Below the pieces are notes generated by a model that worked only from the letters and a program-made list of their open reading frames with translations, made no database searches and was not told the DNA's origin. Positions 18,794-27,085 of a DNA stretch of 64,000 nt are shown piece after piece. The stretch spans positions 186,001-250,000 of the forward strand of contig NZ_QWLM01000003.1 in NCBI RefSeq assembly GCF_003515945.1. Direction: 5' to 3'. Position numbers and translations under genes: made by a program. Source of the DNA: Dermacoccus abyssi (lineage in GTDB: Bacteria; Actinomycetota; Actinomycetes; Actinomycetales; Dermatophilaceae). Every line of letters begins with the position of its first letter. Position 1 is the first letter of the stretch.

Positions 18794-20322
18794 GCTGCTT
18801 GCTGCCCTTCTCTCAGAGTGAGGGCGGCGTAGACGTCGTCCTTCGTGGGTTTGTCTGCGCCTCGTAGGTCGCACAGTGTCCAGGCCAGGCGCAGTGTGCG
18901 GTCGTAGCCGCGCAGGGTGAGGTTTCCGGTGTCGAGGGCGGCGTCCAGCGTTGCCGTGTCTGCCGGGGTAAGCGACCACGGCGAGGAGCGCAGGATCGAA
19001 CCGGGCACCTCCGCGTTGAGCGCCAGCCCCAGTGGCGCCCAACGGCGCGCTGAGCGCTCGCGCACCTCACGTACCCGCGCGGCCACCTCCTCGCTGCTCT
19101 CCCCCGGCCCGCTCGCGAGATCGGCTCGCGTCACAGCAGGCACCTGGAGGTGGACGTCAATGCGGTCGAGTAGCGGCCCGGAGAGGCGTTTGAGGTATTC
19201 GCGTCGGGCTCGAGTTGCGCACGAACATCCCGCACCTGAGCCGGTGTAGCGCCCGCACGGGCACGGATTGCTGGCGACGACGAGCTGGAAGCGTGAGGGA
19301 AACCGCACCGATTGCTGGGCCCGGGTGATCGTGACGAAGCCACGCTCGAGGGGCTGACGCAGCGCGTCGAGCACCGTCCGCTTGAACTCCGGCGCCTCGT
19401 CGAGGAACAGCACGCCAGCGTGCGCTTCGGTAATGGCTCCGGGGCGGGGCCGTCCCGTCCCACCGCCGACCAACGCCGGCATCGTGATGCTGTGGTGGGG
19501 CGCGACGAAGGGCGCACGCTCCTTGAGCGCCTGCCCGTCGACCTTGCCGAGCACCGACTGGACGCTCGTGACGACGAGAGCTTCCTCCCGTGAAAGCGGA
19601 GGCAGGATGCTCGGCAGGCGGCTGGCGAGTAAGGTCTTTCCCGCACCGGGCGGACCGATCATCGACACGTTGTGACCACCGGCGGCAGCCACCTCGATGG
19701 CAGCCCGTGCCTCGTACTGTCCGACGACATCACGCAGGTCGCCGGTCTCCTCCGGCTCGGCCTCCTCGCCGGGTTCCGGCCACGGCAGGTCGAGCGTCTT
19801 GCCCTGGGCGCGCACGCGGTGGAAGGCGACGACATCCGACAGCGAACGCACGGGGTGCACCCGAATACCGCTGACGAGCGATGCCTCGGCTGCGTTCGCG
19901 GCGGGCACGAGCAACTCACGCACGTTGCCCGCAAGTGCGGCGACACACGCCGGGAGGACGCCGCGCACCTCCCTGACGCTGCCTTCCATGCCGAGTTCGC
20001 CGATGTGCCCCACGCGGGCGACGTCAGCCGGGTCGAGGGAACGGGTTGCCGCGAGAATCGCGACAGCCATGGCGAGATCGAGGCCGGCCCCGGACTTCTG
20101 CTCCGAGGCAGGAGCGAGGTTGATCGTGAGACGGGTGTCGGGGAACGTCAGCTCCGACTGCGTCATCGCCGAACGCAGACGGTTCGGCGCTTGTGACACC
20201 GCCGTGTCCGGCAGCCCGGAGATGACGACCTTGGGCAGCCCTTGCCCGACGCTCACCTCGACATCGACGACGAGACCGTCGATGCCGGTGACGACGACGG
20301 CCTTCGTCTTGCCGAAGCTCAC
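18790..20322 (-). CDS. comM: YifB/ComM-family Mg-chelatase-like AAA+ ATPase
   Basis: Hexameric branch-migration helicase related to ComM, which promotes integration of foreign DNA in transformation. The 510-residue protein has an N-terminal Lon-like/ChlI domain ('GLPKVVISGLPDTAVSQAPN'), Walker A 'GPPGAGKTLLASRL', Walker B 'AGVLFLDEAPEF', a Cys-rich insert ('NPCPCGRY', 'GAGCSC') and the C-terminal MgsA-like region. GTG 20322 overlaps the yraN stop by four bases (GTGA), deciding the start. It is coupled to dprA downstream. Confidence 0.92.
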   Translation of the reverse strand: MSFGKTKAVVVTGIDGLVVDVEVSVGQGLPKVVISGLPDTAVSQAPNRLRSAMTQSELTFPDTRLTINLAPASEQKSGAGLDLAMAVAILAATRSLDPADVARVGHIGELGMEGSVREVRGVLPACVAALAGNVRELLVPAANAAEASLVSGIRVHPVRSLSDVVAFHRVRAQGKTLDLPWPEPGEEAEPEETGDLRDVVGQYEARAAIEVAAAGGHNVSMIGPPGAGKTLLASRLPSILPPLSREEALVVTSVQSVLGKVDGQALKERAPFVAPHHSITMPALVGGGTGRPRPGAITEAHAGVLFLDEAPEFKRTVLDALRQPLERGFVTITRAQQSVRFPSRFQLVVASNPCPCGRYTGSGAGCSCATRARREYLKRLSGPLLDRIDVHLQVPAVTRADLASGPGESSEEVAARVREVRERSARRWAPLGLALNAEVPGSILRSSPWSLTPADTATLDAALDTGNLTLRGYDRTLRLAWTLCDLRGADKPTKDDVYAALTLREGQQAA

Positions 20323-20717
20323 AGGATCACCCGCTTGCGGTGATCGATGCGGGCCCTCTCCCCCGCCCATTCGACGCCAATGACGTCAACACGTACACCG
20401 CGTGCCCGCACCTCGTGTTCGGCGGCCCAGAGCCCGGCCAACCGCCTCAGGCGCCGATGCTTCTCCTCGGTGACGGCCTCGACCGCGCGTCCGAAGCGCA
20501 GCGAACGACGCGTCTTGACCTCGACGACGACGAGTTCGCCACCGTCAATCGCGACGAGGTCGATCTCCCCCTCACGGCAGCGCCAATTGGTGTCGACGAC
20601 CTCGTAGCCGCGGTTCTCCAGGTACGCGCGAACGAGCTCTTCGCCGTCCCGCCCCAGGGTTCGGCGCGCCTCGGTCGCCGCAGACCGCGACGCCGCGGCC
20701 CTCGTGTCGTGGTCCAT
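20319..20717 (-). CDS. yraN: YraN/UPF0102 endonuclease-fold protein
   Basis: A 132-residue member of UPF0102 with the PD-(D/E)xK nuclease core: 'GRDGEELVRAYLENRGYEV', 'REGEIDLVAIDGGELVVVEV' and KTRR give the Glu, Asp and ExK residues. Its biological role is unknown, but it is consistently found upstream of comM-dprA. ATG 20717 has GGAGGTGG upstream at good spacing; an in-frame ATG at 20741 is possible. It overlaps comM by four bases. Confidence 0.88.
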   Translation of the reverse strand: MDHDTRAAASRSAATEARRTLGRDGEELVRAYLENRGYEVVDTNWRCREGEIDLVAIDGGELVVVEVKTRRSLRFGRAVEAVTEEKHRRLRRLAGLWAAEHEVRARGVRVDVIGVEWAGERARIDHRKRVIL

Positions 20718-20844
20718 GTCCACCACCTCCGGGACCAGCAAAGGTCTCGGAGGTTCTACTGGTCACCTTCGAAAGCGGCGGACCTGTGGACAAGGCTGCT
20801 CGGGTGCCGAGGAGCACCCCGTGAGCGTCACATCTGTGGGCGAA

Positions 20845-21165
20845 TCAGGTGAAGTCGGGGCCGTCGGGGATCTCGAGGTCGTTCTTCGACAGCTCCTCGA
20901 CGTTGACGTCCTTGAACGTCACGACGCGCACGGTCTTGACGAAGCGCGCGGGGCGGTAGATGTCCCACACCCACGCGTCCTGCATCGTGACGTCGAAGAA
21001 GACGTCGGCGCCCTCACCACGCACCTTCATGTCGACGGCGTTGCACAGGTAGAAGCGACGCTCGGTCTCCACGACGTAGCGGAAGAGCCCGACGACGTCG
21101 CGGTATTCGCGGTAGAGGGCCAGTTCCTGCTCGTTCTCGTACCGCTCGAGGTCCTCGGCGCTCAT
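20845..21165 (-). CDS. DUF2469 family protein
   Basis: A 106-residue acidic protein recognisable as DUF2469 by '[20 protein letters not shown]' and '[17 protein letters not shown]'. The family is restricted to Actinomycetota and nearly always follows rnhB; no function is known. Its ATG overlaps the rnhB stop by four bases, so the two are translationally coupled. Complete length. Confidence 0.9.
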   Translation of the reverse strand: MSAEDLERYENEQELALYREYRDVVGLFRYVVETERRFYLCNAVDMKVRGEGADVFFDVTMQDAWVWDIYRPARFVKTVRVVTFKDVNVEELSKNDLEIPDGPDFT

Positions 21166-21905
21166 GCCTGCGTGCTCCTCACGTCATGGTGTGCTCCGGG
21201 CACCTGCTGGTCTTCTGCCTCGGCCGCGCGGAAGGTCTTCCACGAGCGACGGTGCAACTCACACGGCCCGTGCTCGGCGATCGCCGCCAGGTGTCCGGGC
21301 GCCGAATACCCCTTGTTGATCTCCCACCCGTAGACGGGGTGGCCGGGAGCAGCCTCGGCCATCATGGCATCACGCTCCACCTTCGCGAGCAAACTTGCCC
21401 CGGCCACCGACGAGCACCGCATGTCGGCCTTGATCTGGGTGACGACCTCGGGTGCACCCCCGACGACGTCCACCGCGTCGAGAAGTCCGAGCAGGCCGAC
21501 GCTCTCGGGTTCGGTGAGCCAGTCGTGCTTACCGTCGAGGATGACGACGTCGGGCGTCACCTCGAGGGCCGCGAGCGCCCGGGTGCCGGCGAGACGGAGT
21601 GCCCGTGTCATGCCCATCTCGTCGATCTCGGCAGGACTGGCGTGCCCGACGGCGCCTGCGACGGCCCATCGGCGCACCTTCGCAGCCAGCGCCGGACGCT
21701 TGGGTTCGGGCACGAGCTTGGAATCCTTGACGCCCTGCGGCACGGTGCCCGTCGTCGCGGAGACGACGCAGACGCCCACGCTCACCGGCCCCGCGAGGGC
21801 GCCGCGGCCCACCTCGTCCATGCCGGCGATCAGTGTTCGGCCGTCACGCAGCAGTTGCCGCTCGAGGCGCAGGGTGGGCGTCTTCGACGGGGTACGAACC
21901 ACCAC
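21162..21905 (-). CDS. rnhB: Ribonuclease HII
   Basis: Removes ribonucleotides from DNA and RNA-DNA hybrids. '[20 protein letters not shown]' carries the catalytic Asp-Glu pair, '[19 protein letters not shown]' the conserved DSK, and 'ILDGKHDWL' and '[20 protein letters not shown]' further active-site acids and lysine. GTG 21905 is chosen because GAGGAGG lies eight bases upstream; the adjacent GTG at 21902 is equivalent. A longer frame to 21956 would overlap lepB without a ribosome binding site. Confidence 0.92.
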   Translation of the reverse strand: MVVRTPSKTPTLRLERQLLRDGRTLIAGMDEVGRGALAGPVSVGVCVVSATTGTVPQGVKDSKLVPEPKRPALAAKVRRWAVAGAVGHASPAEIDEMGMTRALRLAGTRALAALEVTPDVVILDGKHDWLTEPESVGLLGLLDAVDVVGGAPEVVTQIKADMRCSSVAGASLLAKVERDAMMAEAAPGHPVYGWEINKGYSAPGHLAAIAEHGPCELHRRSWKTFRAAEAEDQQVPGAHHDVRSTQA

Positions 21906-21931
21906 GTCAGGCCTCCTCTCGGCGTTCGGGC

Positions 21932-22579
21932 TCACGAGCCCGACCAATACTTCCACGCCACGCGACCGACCACCTTGTCCACCGGCACGTACCCCCCGCC
22001 GGGGTCACCGAGATGGTTGCGGGAGTCGTCGGAGTCATCTCGGTTGTCGCCCATGACGAACAGCTTTCCCTCGGGCACGCGCACAGAGAACGGCTGCGCC
22101 GAGGCTCGCTTCGAGCCCCACCCGAGGTAGGGCTCGGCCACACGTCGACCGTTCACCGTGAGCACGCCCTTGTGGTCGATGACGACGTGATCGCCGCCGA
22201 CACCGATGATCCGTTTGAGGTAGTCCTGCTCGTCCGGGCGGAACCCGAGCCATCCGGCTGCGGTGTCGATGACGGCGAGCACTCCCCCGCGTTCGGCGGG
22301 CTGATAAAGCGAACCCTCGCCGGAGAAGACGACGACGTCACCTCGGGCGAACTCGGCGCGCTTGTCGACGACGATGCGGTCGCCGACCCCGTAGTTCGGT
22401 TCCATCGAGCGCGACGGCACGGTGAAGGTCTCGAACCAGAAGGCGTGGACGAGGAGCATTCCGACGACGATGACGCTGAGGAAGCCGATGGCCGTCCGCC
22501 GCCAGGGAACGCCGAAGGCGCGACCTCGTCGTGAGGTCGCGCCTTCGGGTGAGCGACCGGGCGCAGCATGACGCTTCAT
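21932..22579 (-). CDS. lepB: Signal peptidase I
   Basis: Membrane-bound serine/lysine protease that cleaves secretory signal peptides. One N-terminal helix spans about residues 30-48. '[20 protein letters not shown]' contains the catalytic Ser58, '[15 protein letters not shown]' the catalytic Lys122, and '[17 protein letters not shown]' the box E motif. Codons 11-22 contain a 15-bp perfect hairpin (22513-22547) that looks like a terminator for rplS; if the true start were after it, the product would begin just before the membrane helix, but no ATG/GTG is present until residue 41. Confidence 0.93.
   Translation of the reverse strand: MKRHAAPGRSPEGATSRRGRAFGVPWRRTAIGFLSVIVVGMLLVHAFWFETFTVPSRSMEPNYGVGDRIVVDKRAEFARGDVVVFSGEGSLYQPAERGGVLAVIDTAAGWLGFRPDEQDYLKRIIGVGGDHVVIDHKGVLTVNGRRVAEPYLGWGSKRASAQPFSVRVPEGKLFVMGDNRDDSDDSRNHLGDPGGGYVPVDKVVGRVAWKYWSGS
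22513..22547 (-). terminator. Terminator-like hairpin within the 5' end of lepB
   Basis: A 15-bp perfect stem (22513-22527 with 22533-22547) has a five-base loop. It lies 62 bases after the rplS stop and inside lepB codons 11-22. The T-run is weak (TTCGGCGTT), so it may act as an attenuator between rplS and lepB. Confidence 0.6.
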
Positions 22580-22608
22580 CGCAGGGTCGCTTCGGTTCGT
22601 CGCGAGGT

Positions 22609-22974
22609 TCAGGCCTTCTTGGCCGGAACGGCGTCGCGCTTCTCCTTGATCTTGGCAGCCTTACCGCGCAGGTCGCGCAGGTAGTACAGCTTGGCGCGAC
22701 GGACGTCACCGCGCGTCAGAACCTCGATCTTGTCGATGACCGGGGTGTGCACCGGGAAGGTACGCTCCACGCCGACACCGAAGGAAACCTTGCGGACGGT
22801 GAAGGTCTCGCCGACGCCGCCGCCGTGACGGCGGATGACGACACCCTTGAAGACCTGGACACGCGAGCGCGTGCCCTCGATGACCTTGACGTGGACGTTC
22901 AGCGTGTCACCGGCGCGGAAGTCGGGGACGTCGGAGCGCAGGCTCGCCGCGTCGATCGCGTCGAACTTCTTCAT
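22609..22974 (-). CDS. rplS: 50S ribosomal protein L19
   Basis: Large-subunit protein at the subunit interface. '[20 protein letters not shown]', '[20 protein letters not shown]' and '[20 protein letters not shown]' are the L19 signature segments. The 121-residue length is normal for actinomycetes. It is separated from trmD by about 280 bases, whereas in many bacteria the two genes are adjacent. It is probably expressed from its own promoter in that gap. Confidence 0.96.
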   Translation of the reverse strand: MKKFDAIDAASLRSDVPDFRAGDTLNVHVKVIEGTRSRVQVFKGVVIRRHGGGVGETFTVRKVSFGVGVERTFPVHTPVIDKIEVLTRGDVRRAKLYYLRDLRGKAAKIKEKRDAVPAKKA

Positions 22975-23252
22975 GATCTACTCAAATCTGTGGCACACGC
23001 AGGTTGCCACGGTCAGGCTCGGCCGGAGCCGAGTTGCTGTCGGTTGTGCGCCTCGTCGAGTCTCATGGTCCGGCGTGTTCGGTGCGGTGATGCCCGAGAT
23101 GATCTGGATCAAAACCCCGGGGGTACCGACCGGCCGTGCCACTCCCCCTGCGGCGGGGACTCGTCGTGACAAGACGCAAGGACTCATCTTGCCAGAGCGG
23201 GCGCGCTCTCACGAAATCGCGCGACCTCCTGGGCACGGGCGTGCGTGGAGCG
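22975..23252 (-). other. Gap between trmD and rplS
   Basis: No gene was seen. It contains a short GC-rich palindrome (CCCCGGGGG near 23115) and presumably the rplS promoter and leader. Confidence 0.3.
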
Positions 23253-24434
23253 TCAGCTCTGGCGTCGCTTCTCCAGGTCAACCGTGCCGGAACGGGTGCC
23301 CCCACCCGGCATCACCCGGTACTTGGCCTTCTTCGCGAGGCGCAGGACGCGCTCGCCTCCGACGCTTACGTTCACGCGCAAGCGCGTGATGTCGGCGGGC
23401 GCTGCGGCCTCGGCGTGCCCGAGCAGCGCGCGACCCAAGCCACGCCCGGAGAGGTCGGGCGCAACCATGAGCCGCGCGATCTCCCACGTGGTCCGACGCT
23501 CGGGCAGCCGGCGGGCGCGCACCGAGGCGACGAGACGCCCCTCGCTGCGCACCACCCACGTCGTCCAGTGCGCTTGCGCGTCACGCAGATCATCGACGGT
23601 TTCGGCCGGCGCGCCCCACCAGGCGTGCTCCGGCTCGGCACCGGCAACCTCGTCGGCCCAGCAGGCGCGCTGCAGGGTCATGAGTTCGCCGAAGTCGGCG
23701 GGCACGAGCGCCTGCGGCACGAGGTCGGTGCCCGCGAGCGCCGCCGACGCGTGAAGCAAGTCGGGGCGCCGGGCGGCCGTTCGTTCGAGGCGCTGCTCGT
23801 GCCGCCATGCCGCCACCTTGGCGTGGTCGCCGGAGAGAAGGACCGGCGGAACCTCACGCTCACGCCATGACGCCGGCTTCGTGTAGACGGGGTACTCGAG
23901 CAGGCCGTCCTCGTGCGATTCCTCGACGAGCGACTCCGCGTTCCCCATGAAGCCAGGCAGCAGCCGTGCGGCTGCCTCGATCATGGCGAGCACCGCGACC
24001 TCACCGCCGTTGAGGACGTAGTCACCCAGGGAGATGACGCGCACGGGCATCACCTCAGCGGCCGCTTCGTAGACGCGTTCGTCGATGCCCTCGTACCGGC
24101 CGCAGGCGAAGATCATCCAGGGCTCGTCGGCGAGCTCACGCGCCACCTTCTGCGTGAGCACCTCTCCCCCGGGCCCGGGAACGATGAGCGTCGGCGTGCC
24201 CTCGCCGAGGCCACGCACGTGCTCGAGCGCCTCCCACCACGGCTGAGGTTTCATCACCATGCCGGCGCCGCCCCCGTAGGGCGTGTCGTCGACGGTGCGG
24301 TGCCGGTCGTGGGCGAAGTCGCGCAGGTCGTGCACGGCGACCTCGAGCAGCCCCTTGCGCTGGGCCTGCCCGGGCAGGCTGAGGTTCAGCGGTTCGAGGT
24401 ACTCCGGAAAGATCGAGATGATGTCGCAGCGCAC
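23253..24434 (-). CDS. trmD: tRNA (guanine37-N1)-methyltransferase fused to a GNAT acetyltransferase domain
   Basis: Residues 1-230 are TrmD, which makes m1G37 in tRNAs and prevents +1 frameshifting. '[13 protein letters not shown]', '[15 protein letters not shown]', the knot motifs '[11 protein letters not shown]' and '[20 protein letters not shown]', and catalytic Asp176 in '[16 protein letters not shown]' are present. Residues about 235-393 form a second domain with the acetyl-CoA loop '[17 protein letters not shown]' (323-339), typical of GNAT N-acetyltransferases. Ordinary TrmD is about 240 residues. No frameshift is needed to join the halves, so this is a real fusion in this sequence. 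The substrate of the GNAT part is unknown. It follows rimM by three bases. Confidence 0.92.
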   Translation of the reverse strand: MRCDIISIFPEYLEPLNLSLPGQAQRKGLLEVAVHDLRDFAHDRHRTVDDTPYGGGAGMVMKPQPWWEALEHVRGLGEGTPTLIVPGPGGEVLTQKVARELADEPWMIFACGRYEGIDERVYEAAAEVMPVRVISLGDYVLNGGEVAVLAMIEAAARLLPGFMGNAESLVEESHEDGLLEYPVYTKPASWREREVPPVLLSGDHAKVAAWRHEQRLERTAARRPDLLHASAALAGTDLVPQALVPADFGELMTLQRACWADEVAGAEPEHAWWGAPAETVDDLRDAQAHWTTWVVRSEGRLVASVRARRLPERRTTWEIARLMVAPDLSGRGLGRALLGHAEAAAPADITRLRVNVSVGGERVLRLAKKAKYRVMPGGGTRSGTVDLEKRRQS

Positions 24435-24437
24435 GAA

Positions 24438-24983
24438 TCAGGCTTCTTCGGCGACGTCGTCGGGAGCTTCGGAGGGGCGTCCCAACTCCAGCAGGCCGGG
24501 CGGCGGTGTGACGACGATGCGGCGCTCGTCCTCGTCGACCTCGGGCACGATCTCCTCGACGAACGGCAGGAGAACGTCGTAGCCGTCCACCCCGTCGACG
24601 AGGAGCAGGTCCTGCACCTCCCGCGATTCCAGAGCCTTCACCGTTCCGACGGCCGTGCCGTCCTCGAGGACGACGTCGAAGCCGAGCAGGTCTTCCTCGT
24701 ACCAGGCGTCGTCCTCGACGAGGTCGTCCGCGGCCGCGAGCAGGTTGATGCCGCGCAGCCCCTCGGCCGCGGTGCGGTCGGGAGCCTCCTCGAACGCCAG
24801 GAGGTAGATGCCGTTGTGGACGCGCGACGACCGCAGCGTCAGCGGTCCGCGGTGAGCAGGGTCGGTGACGAAGGCTGCCCCGGCGAGGAAGCGTTCCTCG
24901 GGCGAATCGGTGTGCACCTGCACCGTCACTTCACCTTTGAGCCCGTGAGCCTTGCCGATTCGTGCGACGACAACTTCATCCAT
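24438..24983 (-). CDS. rimM: 16S rRNA processing protein RimM
   Basis: Assists maturation of the 30S head near S19. The RimM N-domain ('VVVARIGKAHGLKGEVTVQV') is followed by a PRC-barrel ('DLLGFDVVLEDGTAVGTVKA'). The 181-residue product starts at ATG 24983, but a GGAGG lies only one base upstream, too close to serve this start well. An in-frame ATG at 25004 ('MSCQNGGMDEV') has no better site. The start is therefore uncertain by seven codons. It belongs to the rpsP-khpA-rimM-trmD-rplS group, though separated from khpA by a DUF2752 gene and a plus-strand gene. Confidence 0.9.
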   Translation of the reverse strand: MDEVVVARIGKAHGLKGEVTVQVHTDSPEERFLAGAAFVTDPAHRGPLTLRSSRVHNGIYLLAFEEAPDRTAAEGLRGINLLAAADDLVEDDAWYEEDLLGFDVVLEDGTAVGTVKALESREVQDLLLVDGVDGYDVLLPFVEEIVPEVDEDERRIVVTPPPGLLELGRPSEAPDDVAEEA

Positions 24984-25081
24984 GCCTCCATTCTGACAGG
25001 ACATGCCCACGGCTTCGTCGTCCCCGCGGGCAGGGGCGATTCCTACTACGGTTGGGGCAGGACTCACACGGAGGAGAGAAC

Positions 25082-25510
25082 ATGAGCAACCCCATGGACC
25101 CCCAGAACAACCCGCAGCAGAACTACGGCAACCAGCCGAACTACGGCGCGAACGGCCAGTCGCAGGCTCCCTACGGCCAGGACGGCCAGGCTCCCTATGG
25201 TCAGCCCGGTCAGGATGTCTACGGTCAGCAGGCCGAGGGCGGCTTCGGCCAGCCCGGTGGCGCGCCGTACCAGGGCATGACGATGGAGAACAAGAAGGCC
25301 CTGCCGGCCCTCATCTGCTCCTTCCTCGGCCTCCTGTGCGGCATCCTCTCGATCGTCGGAATCGTCCTGGGCGTCATCGCCCAGAAGGAAATCCGCGAAA
25401 GCAACGGCATGCAGACGGGCGCTGAGAAGGCCAAGCTGGCCATCATCGTGGGCGCCGTCGTCACCATCCTCAACCTGGGTATCGGTATCTGGGTGGCCAC
25501 TCAGGGCTGA
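25082..25510 (+). CDS. DUF4190-like membrane protein with a Gln/Gly/Tyr-rich head
   Basis: A 142-residue protein. Residues 1-65 are a low-complexity Pro/Gln/Gly/Tyr segment with YGQ-type repeats. Two membrane helices follow: about residues 73-98 ('LPALICSFLGLLCGILSIVG') and 117-138 ('LAIIVGAVVTILNLGIGIW'), joined by 'VIAQKEIRESNG', the usual DUF4190 connector. GGAGGAGAG precedes the ATG at 25082. Function unknown. It is the only plus-strand gene in this stretch and interrupts the rimM-khpA adjacency. Confidence 0.75.
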   Translation: MSNPMDPQNNPQQNYGNQPNYGANGQSQAPYGQDGQAPYGQPGQDVYGQQAEGGFGQPGGAPYQGMTMENKKALPALICSFLGLLCGILSIVGIVLGVIAQKEIRESNGMQTGAEKAKLAIIVGAVVTILNLGIGIWVATQG

Positions 25511-25523
25511 CCCCGGCACGAAC

Positions 25524-25562
25524 GACGAAGGGCTGCATCCGCAACGGATGCAGCCCTTCGTC
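25524..25562. terminator. Bidirectional terminator
   Basis: An 18-bp perfect stem (25524-25541 with 25545-25562) with a three-base loop CAA separates the convergent DUF4190-like and DUF2752 genes. Confidence 0.85.
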
Positions 25563-25571
25563 ATGTTCACA

Positions 25572-25997
25572 TCAGGGATAGAAGGCCGCGCCGATCGGCA
25601 GGTTCCGATACAGCGAGAAGGCGACGCACACCGCGATCAGCACCGGCGCCACGACACCCCGCTGCACCGGGAACATCCACGGACGCGTGCTGCCGGTCCA
25701 CCGATCCCGAACAACGCTGATCCACCACGCGAGCACCAACGGCACGGCACTCACGAGGAGCGGATTGCTGAAGAAGGCATCGACGATACGCAGGTTGGTG
25801 AGGTCGTTCATGGCACGCAGGCCGCCGCAGAAGGGGCAAGCAAGACCGAACAGCGCGATGGACGGGCAGCGTCCCCACGACGCATCGACGTGAGGATCAC
25901 GCAGGTACAGCACGCCGGAGGCCAGCGCCAAGGATCCGGCGACGACGAACGGCCCCAAGAGACGGCGCTCCCGAGGGCGCTGGTCTCGAGCCACCAT
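25572..25997 (-). CDS. DUF2752 membrane protein
   Basis: A 141-residue protein with three predicted membrane helices. The DUF2752 signature is 'LACPFCGGLRAMNDLTN' (CxxCGGxR), with a His/Asp-rich segment before it ('RDPHVDASWGRCPS'). The family is common in actinomycetes and Bacteroidota, function unknown. ATG 25997 is the first start that gives a normal length; the open frame extends to 26174 over a terminator and is not credible there. Confidence 0.8.
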   Translation of the reverse strand: MVARDQRPRERRLLGPFVVAGSLALASGVLYLRDPHVDASWGRCPSIALFGLACPFCGGLRAMNDLTNLRIVDAFFSNPLLVSAVPLVLAWWISVVRDRWTGSTRPWMFPVQRGVVAPVLIAVCVAFSLYRNLPIGAAFYP

Positions 25998-26068
25998 GTT
26001 TCGGTCATCCCTCAACGCTACCTTTCGCCTGCCGGCGGCCCGGCATCCCCTCCAGACCCGAAGAAACA

Positions 26069-26111
26069 CGAAGCAGCGCTCCCACCTCGTCGAGGTGGGA
26101 GGGCTGCTTCG
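26069..26111 (-). terminator. Terminator after khpA
   Basis: A 20-bp stem with one mismatch (26069-26088 with 26092-26111) is followed on the minus strand by TGTTTCTTC. It ends the rpsP-khpA transcript. Confidence 0.85.
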
Positions 26112-26124
26112 TCGGCGCCCCGGC

Positions 26125-26367
26125 TCAGCGCGAACGGTCGGTGTCGACGATGTCGACGCGGACCGAACGGCCACCGGCCAGCGCGGAGACCACGGTGCGA
26201 AGGGCGGACGCCGTTCGACCGGAACGGCCGATCACGCGACCGAGGTCGTCCGGGTGGACGCGAACCTCGAGAAGTTCACCCCGTCGTCCATCCTTGTGAC
26301 GCACGACGACGTCGCCGTCATGGTCGACGATGCCCTTGACGAGGTGCTCCAGTGCTTCTTCGAGCAC
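26125..26367 (-). CDS. khpA: KH-domain RNA-binding protein KhpA
   Basis: An 80-residue single KH domain with the GxxG loop in 'GRVIGRSGRTASALRTVV'. KhpA binds RNA with its partner KhpB and affects cell-division mRNAs in Firmicutes; in actinomycetes it always follows rpsP. GTG 26367 starts six bases before the rpsP stop codon's far end, so the two genes are separated by five bases and translated together. Complete. Confidence 0.93.
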   Translation of the reverse strand: MLEEALEHLVKGIVDHDGDVVVRHKDGRRGELLEVRVHPDDLGRVIGRSGRTASALRTVVSALAGGRSVRVDIVDTDRSR

Positions 26368-26372
26368 GAGGA

Positions 26373-26858
26373 TCAGGCCTCTTCGGTCTTCTCGGCCTCA
26401 GCTGCGGGAGCCTCTTCGGCCTTCTCCTCAGCCTTGGCCTCGTCAGCCTTGGGCTCCTCGGCCTTGTCGGCCTTCTTCTTGGCCGTCGTGGCGCCGCCCT
26501 TGGAGGTGTCGGCGTTCTGAGCGGCCTTGAGAGCGGCTTCGTAGAGGGCCTTCTTGTCGGCCTTCGGCTCGGCCGTCTTCAGCGTGCCCTCGGCACCCGG
26601 CTCGCCCTTGAACTTCTGCCAGTCACCCGTGATCTTGAGGAGCGCGGCGACCTGCTCGGTCGGCTGCGCGCCGACGGAGAGCCAGTACTGGGCGCGCTCG
26701 CCGTCGATCTCGATGAGGCTCGGCTCTTCCTTGGGGTGGTACTTGCCGATCTCCTCGATGGCACGGCCGTCGCGCTTCGTACGGCTGTCCATGACGACAA
26801 CGCGGTACTGGGGCTGACGGATCTTGCCGAGGCGCTTGAGGCGGATCTTGACTGCCAT
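26373..26858 (-). CDS. rpsP: 30S ribosomal protein S16 with a long charged tail
   Basis: '[20 protein letters not shown]' and '[20 protein letters not shown]' identify S16, an early 30S assembly protein. The conserved core is about 85 residues; the remaining 75 are an Ala/Glu/Lys tail ('[20 protein letters not shown]'). Long S16 tails are usual in Micrococcales. The frame stays open upstream to 27662 through ramB, but ATG 26858 is the standard start. It is the first gene of the rpsP-khpA transcript. Confidence 0.95.
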   Translation of the reverse strand: MAVKIRLKRLGKIRQPQYRVVVMDSRTKRDGRAIEEIGKYHPKEEPSLIEIDGERAQYWLSVGAQPTEQVAALLKITGDWQKFKGEPGAEGTLKTAEPKADKKALYEAALKAAQNADTSKGGATTAKKKADKAEEPKADEAKAEEKAEEAPAAEAEKTEEA

Positions 26859-27085
26859 GGTGGCGGTCTCACTTTCTGTGTAGGTGAACCACGGCGAGAC
26901 CGCTCGAGCGAACGGGCACGAGCGCAGCCTGACGCGAAGGAAATTTCGCGGATGACCGACGCCGACCGGCGTCCGAACGGGGAACCGTGATTCGGGGTAG
27001 GCGTGCATCCGGCCGATTGCCGGGCGCACGGGTACAGTTTCATTCTGCCAGAAGCGAGCCCACCCGCCGAATCCTCTCCCCTCCG

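Noticed and set aside
18794-19042. Longer N-terminus for dprA
   Set aside because: Lies inside comM in another frame; the ATGA overlap at 18793 is the natural start.
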